A stretch of 38,699 nt of DNA from contig JAFUJS010000014.1 of NCBI GenBank assembly GCA_017468115.1, positions 1-38,699 on the forward strand, given 5' to 3'. Numbering within the stretch: position 1 is the first letter of the stretch; each line of letters begins with the position of its first letter. The position numbers were made by a program, and so were the translations under genes. This stretch comes from Clostridia bacterium. Lineage in GTDB: Bacteria > Bacillota_A > Clostridia > Oscillospirales > CAG-272. This document shows, one piece after another, positions 7,601-15,885 of this stretch. The notes beneath the pieces are model-generated. The model saw nothing but the letters and a program-made list of their open reading frames with translations. It made no database searches and had not been told where the DNA came from.

Positions 7601-8237
7601 GCTCAGGGTTGATAGATCTATTTCTGAAGGCTTGGATTGCGTCCTTGTCAACCATTTCCTCAAGGTCCTTGTAATCCCAAACCTCAATCTTCTGAATCTC
7701 GTGTGAGGTACGGAAGCCATCGAAGAAGTTAAGAACAGGAACTCTACCCTTAATTGTGGAAAGGTGAGCAACTGCACCAAGGTCCATAACCTCCTGTGGG
7801 TTTGTGCAAGCCATCATTGCATAGCCTGTCTGACGGCAAGCGTATACGTCGGAGTGGTCGCCAAAAATGTTGAGTGCATGTGATGCAACGCAACGTGCAG
7901 ATACGTGAATTACGTTTGGAAGCAACTCACCTGCGATTTTGTACATGTTAGGGATCATAAGAAGAAGACCCTGTGATGCTGTGTAGGTTGTTGTGAGCGC
8001 ACCTGCTGCAAGTGAGCCGTGAACTGTACCAGCGGCACCTGCCTCGGACTGCATCTCAGTAACCTTTACTTGTTCACCAAAAATGTTCTTAAGACCTGTA
8101 GCTGACCAGGAGTCAGTAAGCTCTGCCATAACACTTGATGGTGTAATGGGGTAAATTGCTGCAACTTCTGTAAACGCATAGCTGACAGTAGCAGCGGCGG
8201 TATTACCGTCCATTGACTGTTTCTTTCTTGTTATCAT
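4647..8237 (-). CDS. nifJ: Pyruvate:ferredoxin (flavodoxin) oxidoreductase
   Basis: The single-chain 1196-residue homodimeric PFOR oxidises pyruvate with CoA to acetyl-CoA and CO2 and reduces ferredoxin. It is the hub of clostridial pyruvate metabolism in the cytosol. All parts are present: the pyruvate-binding domain (YPITPSSVMAEL, 29-40), the CoA-binding middle region, the two-cluster ferredoxin insert (C698-x2-C701-x2-C704-x3-C708 and C755-x2-C758-x2-C761-x3-C765), the proximal cluster cysteines C827 and C830 (CAGC), and the thiamine-diphosphate motif GDGWAYDIG (982-990) with YSNTGGQ. The start is ATG 8237, 10 codons inside the longest frame, because a GGAGGG site precedes it. Codon use is strongly biased, as for a highly expressed gene. 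Confidence 0.97.
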   Translation of the reverse strand: MITRKKQSMDGNTAAATVSYAFTEVAAIYPITPSSVMAELTDSWSATGLKNIFGEQVKVTEMQSEAGAAGTVHGSLAAGALTTTYTASQGLLLMIPNMYKIAGELLPNVIHVSARCVASHALNIFGDHSDVYACRQTGYAMMACTNPQEVMDLGAVAHLSTIKGRVPVLNFFDGFRTSHEIQKIEVWDYKDLEEMVDKDAIQAFRNRSINPEHPVLRGSAENGDIFFQHREACNTYYNAFPAIVEDYMDKVNEKLGTDYKLFNYYGAPDAERVIVAMGSVCDVCEEVIDYLTALGEKVGLVKVRLYRPFVADKLYEAIPKTAKKIAVLDRTKEPGSLGEPLYLDVVSALAIKGHKAKVVGGRYGLGSKDTTPASIFAVYENLKKREPKANFTIGIVDDVTGLSLPEKVAPDTSAQGTISCKFWGLGGDGTVGANKNSIKIIGDYTDKFIQAYFQYDSKKTGGVTISHLRFGDKQIKSPYYITKADFVACHNPSYLLKGYKIVNDVKPGGTFLLNCQWSVEDLEKYLPNEVKKYIATNDIKFYIVNAIDKAAEIGMGKRTNTILQSAFFTLANIMPIDEAIEKMKYMAKKSYLKKGEAVVEMNYKAIDAGKDALVKVEVPEAWKTIKVTNKKEKVVGNRADLVKYVENVLLPVSKMEGDKLPVSAFTDYVDGTFPQGAAAYEKRGVAVMVPEWIPENNCSQCNMCSYVCPHATLRPYIMNKDEMKKAPKATKYAEVKGAKGFEDHKFTIAISPLDCMGCGLCVNVCPMAKVNPDKAPIKMVPQATQGAQQPVFDYAVANVSKKELPFSETSVKGSQFNQPLLEFSGSCAGCAETSYARLITQLFGERMYISNATGCSSIWGGSAPSTPYTVNKDSGRGPAWANSLFEDNAEHGLGMYLGQKTIREKLIGKVEAMMASEKASDEFKAVAQAYLDTKNDGKANEEATKALIVELEKAAEAGCPTAKDILAEKTYLSKKSVWIFGGDGWAYDIGFGGLDHVLASGEDVNVMVFDTEVYSNTGGQASKASNIGQVAQFAAAGKAIGKKNLAEIAMSYGYVYVAQIAMGANPAQTLKAMAEAEAYPGPSLIIGYAPCEMHGLKGGMTNCQGEMKKAVEAGYWDLFRYNPALKAEGKNPFMLDSKEPTGDYRAFLTSETRYSRLAQQFPDRAEVLFAKSEEAAKAKYERLKRFVTLYAPDENN

Positions 8238-8278
8238 AAAAAACCCTCCAGTTTTATTTATTAACAAATTTTGGCATA

Positions 8279-8307
8279 ATTATAATGCGTCCATAAAAAT
8301 GCACGCA
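8279..8307 (-). promoter_or_regulatory. Possible promoter of nifJ
   Basis: TATAAT on the minus strand (8279-8284) sits in the near-palindrome GCATAATTATAATGC about 40 nt upstream of the nifJ start. The -35 (TGCGTG) is poor. The AT-rich gap up to 8386 shows nothing else clear. Confidence 0.35.
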
Positions 8308-8386
8308 CACAATAATAATAGCACTTATTTAATTAAATTTCAATAGTTTTATACTATTTTTTGTTTTTTGTCGAATTGTACAAGGA

Positions 8387-8599
8387 TTATTCCTCGTCGC
8401 TTTCAAATTCGTTCATTTCCACATTATTCAGCTGTCCTTTGGGAATATTTCCCTTGACTCTTTCAAAATAAGCAATCTTTTGGCGTATCATTGCGCTAAG
8501 CTCGTTTTGAATACTCATGCCCTCTGCCATTGAAACATAGGCAAGCTTTTTTGCTATGTCCTCGCTTAGGCGAAGCTTGAATACGTTATTCTTTTTCAT
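8387..8599 (-). CDS. Small ribbon-helix-helix-like protein
   Basis: The 70-residue product has a short basic N-terminal strand ([11 protein letters not shown]) followed by two helices ([15 protein letters not shown] and [20 protein letters not shown]). This is the layout of Arc/CopG-type DNA-binding proteins, with an acidic tail (EFESDEE). AGGTG precedes the ATG. It lies 149 bp upstream of nifJ on the same strand and divergent from comM, so it could regulate either, or itself. Family is inferred from pattern only. No toxin gene is adjacent, so I do not call it an antitoxin. Confidence 0.6.
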   Translation of the reverse strand: MKKNNVFKLRLSEDIAKKLAYVSMAEGMSIQNELSAMIRQKIAYFERVKGNIPKGQLNNVEMNEFESDEE

Positions 8600-8632
8600 A
8601 TAATCACCTCTTTATTATTTTATCATATATTC

Positions 8633-8661
8633 TTGCTATTTCATAGAATTTATGGTAAAAT
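8633..8661 (+). promoter_or_regulatory. Promoter of the comM unit
   Basis: TTGCTA (8633-8638), a 17-bp spacer and TAAAAT (8656-8661) lie about 30 nt upstream of the chosen comM start. Confidence 0.65.
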
Positions 8662-8692
8662 TTTTGTAAGAAAATGTTTTTTCGAGGTGCTT

Positions 8693-10240
8693 ATGATTAG
8701 TTATGCTTACAGCGCAGGGCTTTTTGGCATTGACGGCTATCTTGTTACAGTTGAATGCCATTCCACAAAGCGTATGCCCTGCTTTGAAATAGTAGGTCTG
8801 CCCGACAACGCAATCAAGGAGTCAAAGGAAAGGGTCCGTGCGGCGGCAATCAACTCCCGTCTGCCCTTTCCCGACAATGAAATTGTGGTTAACCTTGCTC
8901 CCGCAGACAAGAAAAAGGAAGGCTCGTCCTTTGACCTTGCTATTTTAATCAGCGTTCTTCTTTCAAACAGGGTGTTTGAAAATCCAAGTCTTTTAGAGGA
9001 TGCCTGCTTTATCGGCGAGCTTTCCCTCTCGGGCGACATCCGTCCTGTCCGTGGCGCACTTTGTATGGCTGTGGCGGCTAAGGGCGCAGGCAAGAAAAAG
9101 CTGTTTGTACCTGTGGAAAATGTTAAGGAAGCCAGCGTTATTGACGGCATTTCTGTTTATGGCGTTAAAAATGTAATCGAAATTGTAAACCACTTTAACT
9201 CCATTAAGGAAATTGTGCCACAGAAATATAGCGCCGAGGGCGAGGATAAAAGAGCTGCTTACCCCGACTTTGCCGATGTTATGGGACAGGCTATGGTAAA
9301 GCGTGCGGCAGAGATTGCGGCGGCAGGCGGACACAATATGCTGCTTATAGGCCCACCGGGTACAGGTAAGTCTATGATAGCAAAGCGCATACCCTCTATT
9401 CTTCCCGAAATGACCTTTGAGGAATCTATTGAAACAACTAAAATACACTCTGTTTCCGGCATTTTGCCCGAGGGGGTTTCTCTCATAAGAGAAAGACCCT
9501 TCCGCTCCCCTCATCATACTATGAGCGCACCGGGGCTTGTGGGCGGCGGAAAAATCCCTGTACCGGGCGAGGTTTCTCTTGCTGACAACGGTGTTTTGTT
9601 CCTTGATGAGCTGCCGGAGTTTAACAGAAGCGTTACCGAGTCCTTAAGACAGCCTCTTGAGGACGGAAAAATCACTATTACAAGGGCGGCAGGAAGAATT
9701 ACCTACCCATCAACCTTTATGCTGGTGGCGGCAATGAACCCCTGTAAGTGCGGCTACTTCGGGCACCCGACCCACCCCTGCAACTGTAAGCCTGCTGACA
9801 TTAAAAAATACATTTCCAAAATCAGCGGTCCATTGCTTGACAGAATTGATATTCAAATTGAGGTTCCCTCTCTTGAGTACAAGGAGCTTTCAGGCGGCAA
9901 GAGTGCCGAGCCCTCAAGCGTTATTCGTGAAAGGGTAAACCGCGCCCGTGCCTTTATGCAAAGGCGACTTAAGGGCGAGGTAAACGAAAACGGTGCGCCT
10001 GTTTCCTCAAATGCGCAAATGGAGTCAAGGCACATACGCAAGTATTGTAAGCTAAGCCCCGAATGCTCCGCCCTTTTGGAAAAGGCATTTGTTGCCCTTG
10101 GTCTTTCCGCCCGTGGACACGACAGAATTTTGCGTGTGGCAAGAACAATTGCCGACCTTGCCTGCTGTGAGGACATTTTGCCAAACCATATTGCCGAGGC
10201 AATACAGCTGCGTGGACTTGACAAGAAATATTTTAACTAA
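8693..10240 (+). CDS. comM: YifB/ComM family Mg-chelatase-like AAA+ ATPase
   Basis: The 515-residue protein has an N-terminal ChlI/Lon-protease-like domain ([18 protein letters not shown] onward), an AAA+ core with Walker A GPPGTGKS (about residues 220-227) and Walker [10 protein letters not shown] (about 300), and a C-terminal Mg-chelatase domain ending in IADL and the [11 protein letters not shown] helix. ComM homologues are hexameric helicases that promote branch migration during natural transformation; in Firmicutes the role is less tested. ATG 8693 was chosen over an earlier start because CGAGGTG sits just before it. A DUF1292 gene follows 12 nt downstream in the same operon. Confidence 0.93.
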   Translation: MISYAYSAGLFGIDGYLVTVECHSTKRMPCFEIVGLPDNAIKESKERVRAAAINSRLPFPDNEIVVNLAPADKKKEGSSFDLAILISVLLSNRVFENPSLLEDACFIGELSLSGDIRPVRGALCMAVAAKGAGKKKLFVPVENVKEASVIDGISVYGVKNVIEIVNHFNSIKEIVPQKYSAEGEDKRAAYPDFADVMGQAMVKRAAEIAAAGGHNMLLIGPPGTGKSMIAKRIPSILPEMTFEESIETTKIHSVSGILPEGVSLIRERPFRSPHHTMSAPGLVGGGKIPVPGEVSLADNGVLFLDELPEFNRSVTESLRQPLEDGKITITRAAGRITYPSTFMLVAAMNPCKCGYFGHPTHPCNCKPADIKKYISKISGPLLDRIDIQIEVPSLEYKELSGGKSAEPSSVIRERVNRARAFMQRRLKGEVNENGAPVSSNAQMESRHIRKYCKLSPECSALLEKAFVALGLSARGHDRILRVARTIADLACCEDILPNHIAEAIQLRGLDKKYFN

Positions 10241-10252
10241 AGGAGAAAAAAT

Positions 10253-10603
10253 ATGAGAAACAATCTAAGACTACCACCTGAGGGCTATGAGGAAATAGAC
10301 CTGCTTGATGTTTTATTAGACGAAGAAAACAAAGATCCAATTGCGCTTGCTCTTGAAGATGGCAGAATTATCCACTTCGAGCAGATAGCAGTTATACCTA
10401 TGAAGGTAAATGGTGAAAGCGTTTTGCATTGTCTTTTGAAACCTATTGATGAAATAGAAGGCATTGGTCCTGACCAGGCTATTCTTTTCTATTTGGATAT
10501 GGACGACGACGGAAACGATATTCTTGCCATTCAAGCCGATGAAAAAATTACACAGGAAGCATATCAAATTTACCTTGATCTTGTTTCCGGTTCCGATGAA
10601 TAA
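10253..10603 (+). CDS. DUF1292 family protein
   Basis: The acidic 116-residue protein carries the DUF1292 core (IALALEDGRIIHFEQIAVIPM, then VLHCLLKPIDEIEGI and ILFYLDMDDDGNDIL). This small domain, common in Firmicutes, has no assigned biochemical function. AAAGGAG precedes the ATG, 12 nt after comM, so the two are co-transcribed and share the terminator at 10605-10635. It is probably cytosolic, since it has no signal or membrane segment. I cannot say what it does for ComM. Confidence 0.85.
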   Translation: MRNNLRLPPEGYEEIDLLDVLLDEENKDPIALALEDGRIIHFEQIAVIPMKVNGESVLHCLLKPIDEIEGIGPDQAILFYLDMDDDGNDILAIQADEKITQEAYQIYLDLVSGSDE

Positions 10604-10604
10604 C

Positions 10605-10635
10605 AAAAAGAACAGGCGCTTGCCTGTTCTTTTTA
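10605..10635. terminator. Bidirectional terminator between convergent genes
   Basis: AAAAAGAACAGGC pairs with GCCTGTTCTTTTT around a short loop. It has A and T flanks on both sides, so it serves the comM unit (plus) and the lipoprotein gene (minus), whose stop codon it overlaps. Confidence 0.85.
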
Positions 10636-11124
10636 GTTGACTTTTATGCTTTCAAAGGTTATTTTGTAGTGGTAGCCGTCTCCTGTGATTTCTGCGCTTT
10701 TCGGCATTTGGTTTTTGCCGATTTGAAGGGTGTACTGCCCTCTTTCGTTAAGGAAGGTCAAGACAGCGTCCCCGTTTTCGCCCTCCCTAGCAGAGCTTAG
10801 CTCTGTTTCGTTTAGGCAAAGCACCGTTACAAGTGCGTAAATGCCGTCTATGCTTTCCTTTTCCAGCGGAATTTTAATGTCCTTGCTTATTGCCAAGGCT
10901 CCATTGTCGTTTATTACAAAGCTGACGGTGTTAAGCTCTGTCGGCTCAAGGATTTTCAGGGTCAGCTCCCCTTCTTTTTTCTCCAAAATACATTTGAATT
11001 TTTCATTTATTTGGCACTGTGCCTCAATATTCCTGTCCTGATATTCCAAAATGCCGTAGGTGGGTCTGTCGCACGAGGAAAGGACAAATACCAGCACCAA
11101 AAGAATTAATATAAGCCTTTTCAT
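10633..11124 (-). CDS. Lipoprotein of unknown function
   Basis: The 163-residue product starts with a type II signal peptide (MKRLILILLVLVFVLSSC); the lipobox cysteine is residue 18. The mature part is mostly beta-strand and charged, and I do not recognise a family. ATG 11124 was preferred to a start seven codons earlier because GGGAGG lies just upstream and it begins the signal peptide exactly. It lies 33 nt downstream of spoIIE on the same strand and may be in its operon, which hints at a sporulation or envelope role without proving it. Confidence 0.75.
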   Translation of the reverse strand: MKRLILILLVLVFVLSSCDRPTYGILEYQDRNIEAQCQINEKFKCILEKKEGELTLKILEPTELNTVSFVINDNGALAISKDIKIPLEKESIDGIYALVTVLCLNETELSSAREGENGDAVLTFLNERGQYTLQIGKNQMPKSAEITGDGYHYKITFESIKVN

Positions 11125-11157
11125 AAAATACCTCCCTTGTGGCATTTTATGATTTTT

Positions 11158-13464
11158 TTATTTGATTAATGCTACAAGCACACTCATATCGTCCCTTGAT
11201 GCGTTTCTTTCCTTAGCCTCCTTGATTATTTTTTCGGGCAGGCTTCTTATATCCTGTGGGTCTGTTGACTCAAGAAGCTTTACAACCCAGCTGTCGCTTG
11301 ACTTAACCGGCAAAATGCCGTCGCTAAGCATAACGCACACGTCCCCCTTTTCCAGCCCGAAGGCAAGCCTTTGGGCATCAAGCTCCTTCATTATGCCAAT
11401 GGGCGCAGTTCTTGCAGAAAGCCTAAACGCCTTGCCCCCTCTTTTTACAAAGGACGGACAGGCTCCGCTTTTGGTAAAGCTTGCCTCAAGGGTAAGCATA
11501 TCTATTTCCAAAAGGTCCACCGACGAGGAGCATTCGGTATTCTTTGCACGTACTAAATTGTTGAGCATTGAAAGCGCCAGCTCCCTTTCGCTTGTAACCT
11601 TAAGGATTTTTTCAAGAAAATGGGCGCACATTTGAGATGTGAGCCTTGCCTCCTTGCCGCTGCCCATCCCGTCGCAGAGCAACAGGTAGTGCCTTTTGCC
11701 CTCTCCCTCAAAGCTGCTTAGGCTGTCTCCGTTTACGTCCCCCTCCTTGGCGCTTGCCTGAAGGGTGTAGCTTTCTATTTCGTATTTCGGCACGCTGAAT
11801 GCCTCAAGCACGCCTACCCCTCCGTTTACCTCTAAGGTTGGCTGAGCTATGCCTATTTCCAGCTCCTGCTCAAGGGTTTCTTTGATTTCCTCTATGCTAC
11901 AGCTTGTCCTTATCGTATCAATGCCTGTTACGATAATGTGCCTTTCTCTGTCTCCCAAAACCTCTGCCCCCTCAAAAACCAAGCCCTTTTTGGAAAGTGC
12001 TCTTGCAATTTTGTCGGAGCTTGCCCTGTCAAAGACTAAGGGCTTTTCCTTAGTAACCAGAGAAAGGAGCCTTGACATTAAGCGATAGTCCCTTGCGCAA
12101 ATGTCCAGCTTGTCGTTTTTGACGCCCTGCCTTACTATATCCCTTGCCGTAAGGTTTACCTCGTCAATAATAGGCTCAATGTTGGGGCAACGGTGCAAAA
12201 ACCTTTGGTCTATGTCGGATTTATCGCACTCGCCACGGGTAAAGGCGCCCTCGCCAAGCCTTTTAATGTTTGCCTCGGTTGCCTTGGCGTCCCCCTGCCA
12301 GCAAATTTCCTTTTTCGGACAGGTGTAGCAATGCCCCTCGGCAATTTCAAGGGCTGACCTGTAAAAATAGCCACGGTCAGGGGCTTTTATTCGTTTTGAC
12401 ACATCCTTCAGAATATGGGAAACACCCTCAAAGGACAAGGACGCCTCGCTAAGCCTGCCCCTTAGCCTTTTTGCCTCGCCCTCGGCAAGGACGGTTGAGG
12501 CATTTTTTGACTCTGCTATTTGGTTTTTTACCAGCTTTGGCTTTGGCAAAAGCTCAAAGCGAATTAAGGGGTACATAATAAGGCAAACGGCTAGCAGCTC
12601 CGGTGCCAGATACACTATTGCATCATAGCCCGAGGCATAAACCGCAAAGCCCATTGACATACAAAAGGCGCACATTGTTGCAAGGTATGGGGACAGCCTC
12701 CACAAGAAGCCCGAAACCACACCGCCTATGCCGTAAATCGGCGCAAAAATCGGCGCTTGGGCTATGCCTAAAACAAGACCCAAAACCCCTGCCTTGGTGC
12801 CGGATATATACCTAGAGGTATATAAAACCACAGCATAGGAAAATAAAATTGCCAAATCTATGCCCTGTATTTCCTTGCCCGAAAGACCATAGGCAAAAAC
12901 AAAGGCAAAGGCTAAGATTGCAAGACTTTTTTCGTTGCTCCTTGCGTTTTCTACAAAGGCGCCCGACATCAGATATACCAAAATTCCCTCAAAAACGAAG
13001 AAGAAAACCAAGGCAAAGATATCGTAGTAAAGATAGCCGTTTTTTATAACGTAATAAAGTCCTATTCCAAAGGCGACAAGGGCAGAAATTGTTACCTTGA
13101 GAAAGATATTTTCGCAAAACAGACCGGAAAGCACGCCCCCTGCCCTTTCCTCTCCCAAAATGTGGTGGGTGGGGCTTTCCTTCCTTTTAATAAATGAGGC
13201 GATTATTCTTAGCCCCAGCATGGCAATAAGCGCCACGATGTATTCGATTTTTACGTCCATTAAGAATACAACGGACAAAATAGCCCCGCAAAACGCAAAG
13301 GGGGTATACCTTCGGCAGGCGCCAACAAGGGCAAGCCCGAAGGGATAAAGCCCAAAGGCGAATTTTATGGGTGTCAGTGCAAAGCCCAAGACGAAAACGG
13401 CTATTTCGTAAAGCACCATTTTTACCTGTGGGGACAGCTTGATTTTTTCCTTTAGCTTCAGCAT
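11158..13464 (-). CDS. spoIIE: Stage II sporulation protein E (PP2C phosphatase)
   Basis: The 768-residue protein has a hydrophobic N-terminal third with about ten membrane segments, a central cytosolic region with a cysteine-containing segment (CYTCPKKEICW), and a C-terminal PP2C domain (LLLCDGMGSGKEA near 592-604, VCVMLSDGILP near 705). In the family SpoIIE sits at the polar septum, interacts with FtsZ, and dephosphorylates SpoIIAA to switch on sigma-F in the forespore. Length is slightly below B. subtilis SpoIIE. AAAGGAG precedes the ATG. The upstream region has a Spo0A-type promoter. This is the strongest evidence that the organism forms spores. Confidence 0.95.
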   Translation of the reverse strand: MLKLKEKIKLSPQVKMVLYEIAVFVLGFALTPIKFAFGLYPFGLALVGACRRYTPFAFCGAILSVVFLMDVKIEYIVALIAMLGLRIIASFIKRKESPTHHILGEERAGGVLSGLFCENIFLKVTISALVAFGIGLYYVIKNGYLYYDIFALVFFFVFEGILVYLMSGAFVENARSNEKSLAILAFAFVFAYGLSGKEIQGIDLAILFSYAVVLYTSRYISGTKAGVLGLVLGIAQAPIFAPIYGIGGVVSGFLWRLSPYLATMCAFCMSMGFAVYASGYDAIVYLAPELLAVCLIMYPLIRFELLPKPKLVKNQIAESKNASTVLAEGEAKRLRGRLSEASLSFEGVSHILKDVSKRIKAPDRGYFYRSALEIAEGHCYTCPKKEICWQGDAKATEANIKRLGEGAFTRGECDKSDIDQRFLHRCPNIEPIIDEVNLTARDIVRQGVKNDKLDICARDYRLMSRLLSLVTKEKPLVFDRASSDKIARALSKKGLVFEGAEVLGDRERHIIVTGIDTIRTSCSIEEIKETLEQELEIGIAQPTLEVNGGVGVLEAFSVPKYEIESYTLQASAKEGDVNGDSLSSFEGEGKRHYLLLCDGMGSGKEARLTSQMCAHFLEKILKVTSERELALSMLNNLVRAKNTECSSSVDLLEIDMLTLEASFTKSGACPSFVKRGGKAFRLSARTAPIGIMKELDAQRLAFGLEKGDVCVMLSDGILPVKSSDSWVVKLLESTDPQDIRSLPEKIIKEAKERNASRDDMSVLVALIK

Positions 13465-13497
13465 ATTTTTCTCCTTTATATAATAAGCTTTTACTTT

Positions 13498-13532
13498 ATT
13501 ATATAAGCAGACATAAGTGGATTTTGTCGAAA
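13498..13532 (-). promoter_or_regulatory. Spo0A-activated sigma-A promoter of spoIIE
   Basis: On the minus strand TCGACA (13525-13530) is separated from TATAAT (13498-13503) by 21 bp. The box TTTGTCGAAA (13523-13532) overlaps the -35. The long spacer plus an overlapping 0A box is the known design of Spo0A-dependent spoIIE and spoIIG promoters. Confidence 0.8.
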
Positions 13533-13641
13533 GACGGGGCTGTATTTTTTCTCTTTTTCGGGGAAAATAGTGGGAAATATTTTTTCCTTTTGGGTCTTAT
13601 TTTCTTTTGTAAATATGTGTCAATAAATTTTTCTTTTTTTA

Positions 13642-13670
13642 TTGTATTTTGGTTCTAAAAATGATATACT
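13642..13670 (+). promoter_or_regulatory. Promoter of the SLOG-flavin reductase-esterase unit
   Basis: TTGTAT (13642-13647), a 17-bp spacer and TATACT (13665-13670), preceded by TGA as an extended -10. The first gene starts 28 nt downstream. Confidence 0.7.
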
Positions 13671-13697
13671 CTAAGTAGTTCGTTTAAGGGGGTATTT

Positions 13698-14168
13698 ATG
13701 GACAGGAGCAAGGCGTGCTGCTTTACAGGGCACAGAGATATTGGGCCGGACTTTAATAAGGACCTTCTTAGTCGTGGCGTTAGCTATTTAATTAACAGGG
13801 GCGTTGACACATTTATTGTAGGTGGCGCACTTGGGTTTGATACCCTTGTCGCACAAGCGGTTTTAGAAGCAAAGCGTGAAAATCCAAACATTAAGCTTTG
13901 GGTGTTTACGCCATGCCAAAATCAGGATGCATCTTGGTCGCCCTCGGACAAGAAAATCTACAAGGATATTCTTTCTAGGGCTGACTATGTTGATATGCCA
14001 AACACAGGCTACTATGCAGGCTGTATGAAGGACAGAAATTACAAGATGGTTGATAATGCCTCATTTTGCATTTGCTACTATGACGGCACCTTCAAAAGCG
14101 GAACGGGGCAAACCTACCGCTATGCACAAAAATGCGGCTTGACTATTTACAATTTATATAATAGGTGA
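13698..14168 (+). CDS. SLOG/DUF1273 (YpsA-like) family protein
   Basis: The 156-residue protein has the hallmarks of the DUF1273/YpsA branch of the SLOG nucleotide-binding superfamily: CCFTGHRDI at the N-terminus, the glycine-rich loop VGGALGFDTLVAQAVL, then FTPCQNQDASW, and a late GTGQTYRYAQ. SLOG domains bind nucleotides or nucleotide-derived signals. YpsA affects cell division and stress in B. subtilis, but its ligand is unknown. AAGGGGG precedes the ATG. It is first in a tight three-gene unit with a flavin-reductase-like protein (2-nt gap) and an esterase. Confidence 0.85.
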   Translation: MDRSKACCFTGHRDIGPDFNKDLLSRGVSYLINRGVDTFIVGGALGFDTLVAQAVLEAKRENPNIKLWVFTPCQNQDASWSPSDKKIYKDILSRADYVDMPNTGYYAGCMKDRNYKMVDNASFCICYYDGTFKSGTGQTYRYAQKCGLTIYNLYNR

Positions 14169-14170
14169 TT

Positions 14171-14770
14171 ATGGAAAAGGTTTCTTGGCAGGGCGGCGCC
14201 CTTGTTGCGCCTGTGCCTGCGGTTATGGTATCCCTTGGGGATATGGAATGCTCGAATATTATTACGGTGGCTTGGTGCGGTATTACAAACACTATTCCGC
14301 CTAAAACCTACATTTCGGTAAGACCCTCTCGTTACTCCTTTGATATACTTATGGACAAAAGGGAGTTTGTTATTAACCTGACCCCGTCCTCTCTTGCCAA
14401 AAAGGCAGACTGGTGCGGTGTTTACACGGGGCGCAAGGTTGATAAGTTCAAGGAGTGCGGCTTTACTAAGGAGAGGGCAAGCAAGGTGGGCGCACCTATG
14501 ATTGGAGAGTGCCCTATTTCCATTGAATGTAAGGTTACTGATATTATTCCTCTTGGCTCCCATCATATGTTTCTTGCAGACATTGTGGCTGTCAATGTGG
14601 AAAAAAGCCTGCTTATGGGGGACAAGCTTTGTATAAATCGTGCCCATCTGTGTGCCTTTGCCCACGGTGAGTATTACAGGCTTGGGGAGCGCATCGGTAA
14701 GTTTGGCTTCTCTGTTAAAAAGAAAAATATGCCGAAGAAAACGGCTAAAAAGCAAGGAGATAAATTATGA
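14171..14770 (+). CDS. Flavin reductase-like (FMN split-barrel) protein
   Basis: The 199-residue protein has the flavin-reductase-like FMN-binding split-barrel: PVPAVMVSLGDMECSNIITV, the PPKTYISVRPSRYS strand-turn, and FVINLTPSSLAKKADWCG. Many anaerobe members act as small flavoproteins of unknown electron partner. ATG 14171 directly follows the stop of the upstream gene; a GTG at 14165 overlapping that stop is possible, but neither has a well-spaced ribosome site, so translational coupling is likely. The C-terminus is lysine-rich (KKKNMPKKTAKKQ). Its stop overlaps the next ATG (ATGA). Confidence 0.85.
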   Translation: MEKVSWQGGALVAPVPAVMVSLGDMECSNIITVAWCGITNTIPPKTYISVRPSRYSFDILMDKREFVINLTPSSLAKKADWCGVYTGRKVDKFKECGFTKERASKVGAPMIGECPISIECKVTDIIPLGSHHMFLADIVAVNVEKSLLMGDKLCINRAHLCAFAHGEYYRLGERIGKFGFSVKKKNMPKKTAKKQGDKL

Positions 14771-15420
14771 TTTTTGAAAATGGCGACAGAATTGTTTTTG
14801 CGGGAGACTCCGTTACTGACTGCGGAAGAAAGCGCCCCTATGGAGAGGGTCTTTGGGAGGGACTTGGCAACGGCTATGTAAGACAGGTTGACTCTATTCT
14901 TTCCTGCCTCTACCCGGAAAAGCTTATACATATTACTAATGTAGGCTGCAGTGGCGCTACAAGCGCAGATATGCTCCGTGATTGGGGCGAAAATGTTGAA
15001 AAGTGCAACCCCGACTACGTATTCTTTATGATTGGAGCAAACGATGTATGGCGTCAGTTTGACGAGCCTGCCTTTGACCACACAGAAAGAAGCCCCGAGG
15101 CATACAGAGCCAACATTGAGGCTGTTTGTGAAAGAACAATGCCAAGGGTTAAGGGTATGTTTATTATCAGCCCCTTCTATATGGAAGCAAACAACGAGGA
15201 CGCAATGAAGAAAAGGACCGTTGAGTATGCACAGATTTGTAAAGAGGTTGCAGAAAAATACGGCGCTACCTACATTGATGTTCAGGCTGACTTTGATGAG
15301 CACCTAAAGCATCGCTACCCTGCTTATATTTCTTGGGACAGAGTTCATCCAAACTGGGTTGGCGGTATGCTTATTGCAAGAAACATTCTTAAGGCAATCG
15401 GCGCAGACCCACTATATTAA
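14767..15420 (+). CDS. SGNH/GDSL hydrolase (esterase-like)
   Basis: The 217-residue product shows the SGNH blocks: VFAGDSVTD with nucleophile Ser15, a glycine block NVGCSGATSADML, GAND with the oxyanion asparagine, and DRVHPN with the catalytic Asp and His (about 191 and 194). The family hydrolyses acyl groups; close relatives are carbohydrate acetylesterases, but the substrate here is not determined. No signal peptide is present, so it acts in the cytosol. The start overlaps the previous stop by 4 nt (ATGA) and follows AAGGAG, giving tight coupling. It is the last gene of the unit; the hairpin just after it derives from an IS200 end and may act as its terminator. Confidence 0.88.
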   Translation: MIFENGDRIVFAGDSVTDCGRKRPYGEGLWEGLGNGYVRQVDSILSCLYPEKLIHITNVGCSGATSADMLRDWGENVEKCNPDYVFFMIGANDVWRQFDEPAFDHTERSPEAYRANIEAVCERTMPRVKGMFIISPFYMEANNEDAMKKRTVEYAQICKEVAEKYGATYIDVQADFDEHLKHRYPAYISWDRVHPNWVGGMLIARNILKAIGADPLY

Positions 15421-15530
15421 AAAAATCCCCACGTTTTACGTGGGGTATTTCATTTTCGGGCATAGCCCTAATACTACCGGCTACGCACAAGTGAGCTTTT
15501 TATTAGCCTGCTAGCCATGCATTTGTTACG
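15421..15530. repeat. Solo IS200-type end (relic or palindrome-associated element)
   Basis: This matches the right end of the IS200 element at 15782-15885 (shared TATTTCATTTTCGGGC, ATAGCCCTAA, GGCTACGCACAAGTG) but has no transposase. Its hairpin is CCCCACGT/ACGTGGGG instead of CCACCCGC/GCGGGTGG: a different sequence with the same fold. Confidence 0.65.
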
Positions 15531-15559
15531 CATGCCCAACTTTAAGCAGGACTATTCTC

Positions 15560-15706
15560 AAGCCTCCCTTGTGAAAGGCACCTGTAGGGCGTACCTTGTG
15601 TTGAGGACGAACCACGATAGTGGGGGAAGGATTGTTTTTGTGCGACATTACAATCCCTCCGTCATTTTCACTTGAAAATGCCACCTCCCTTTCACAAGGG
15701 AGGCTT
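15560..15706. repeat. MITE-like element with 19-bp terminal inverted repeats
   Basis: AAGCCTCCCTTGTGAAAGG (15560-15578) is the exact reverse complement of 15688-15706. The 147-bp element codes for nothing. A half copy in opposite orientation is at 283-355, and a fragment of its end is at about 21463-21474. Confidence 0.7.
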
Positions 15707-15778
15707 TTTGGCAAAATGCTTTTCGCTTTCTTTTATTACTTGTCTTTTTCGTTGGGTCGTGTGGCTTTTGCTGTATAA
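15695..15778. repeat. Left direct repeat, part 1 (before the IS200 insertion)
   Basis: These 84 bp match 21481-21564 with only a few differences. The copy continues at 16489 after the inserted IS200 element. Confidence 0.8.
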
Positions 15779-15885
15779 TAAATATCCACCCGCCTAGCGG
15801 GTGGTATTTCATTTTCGGGCATAGCCCTAAACACTACTGGCTACGCACAAGTGCGTCTAGAATTGGCCTGCCAGCCATGCGTTCG

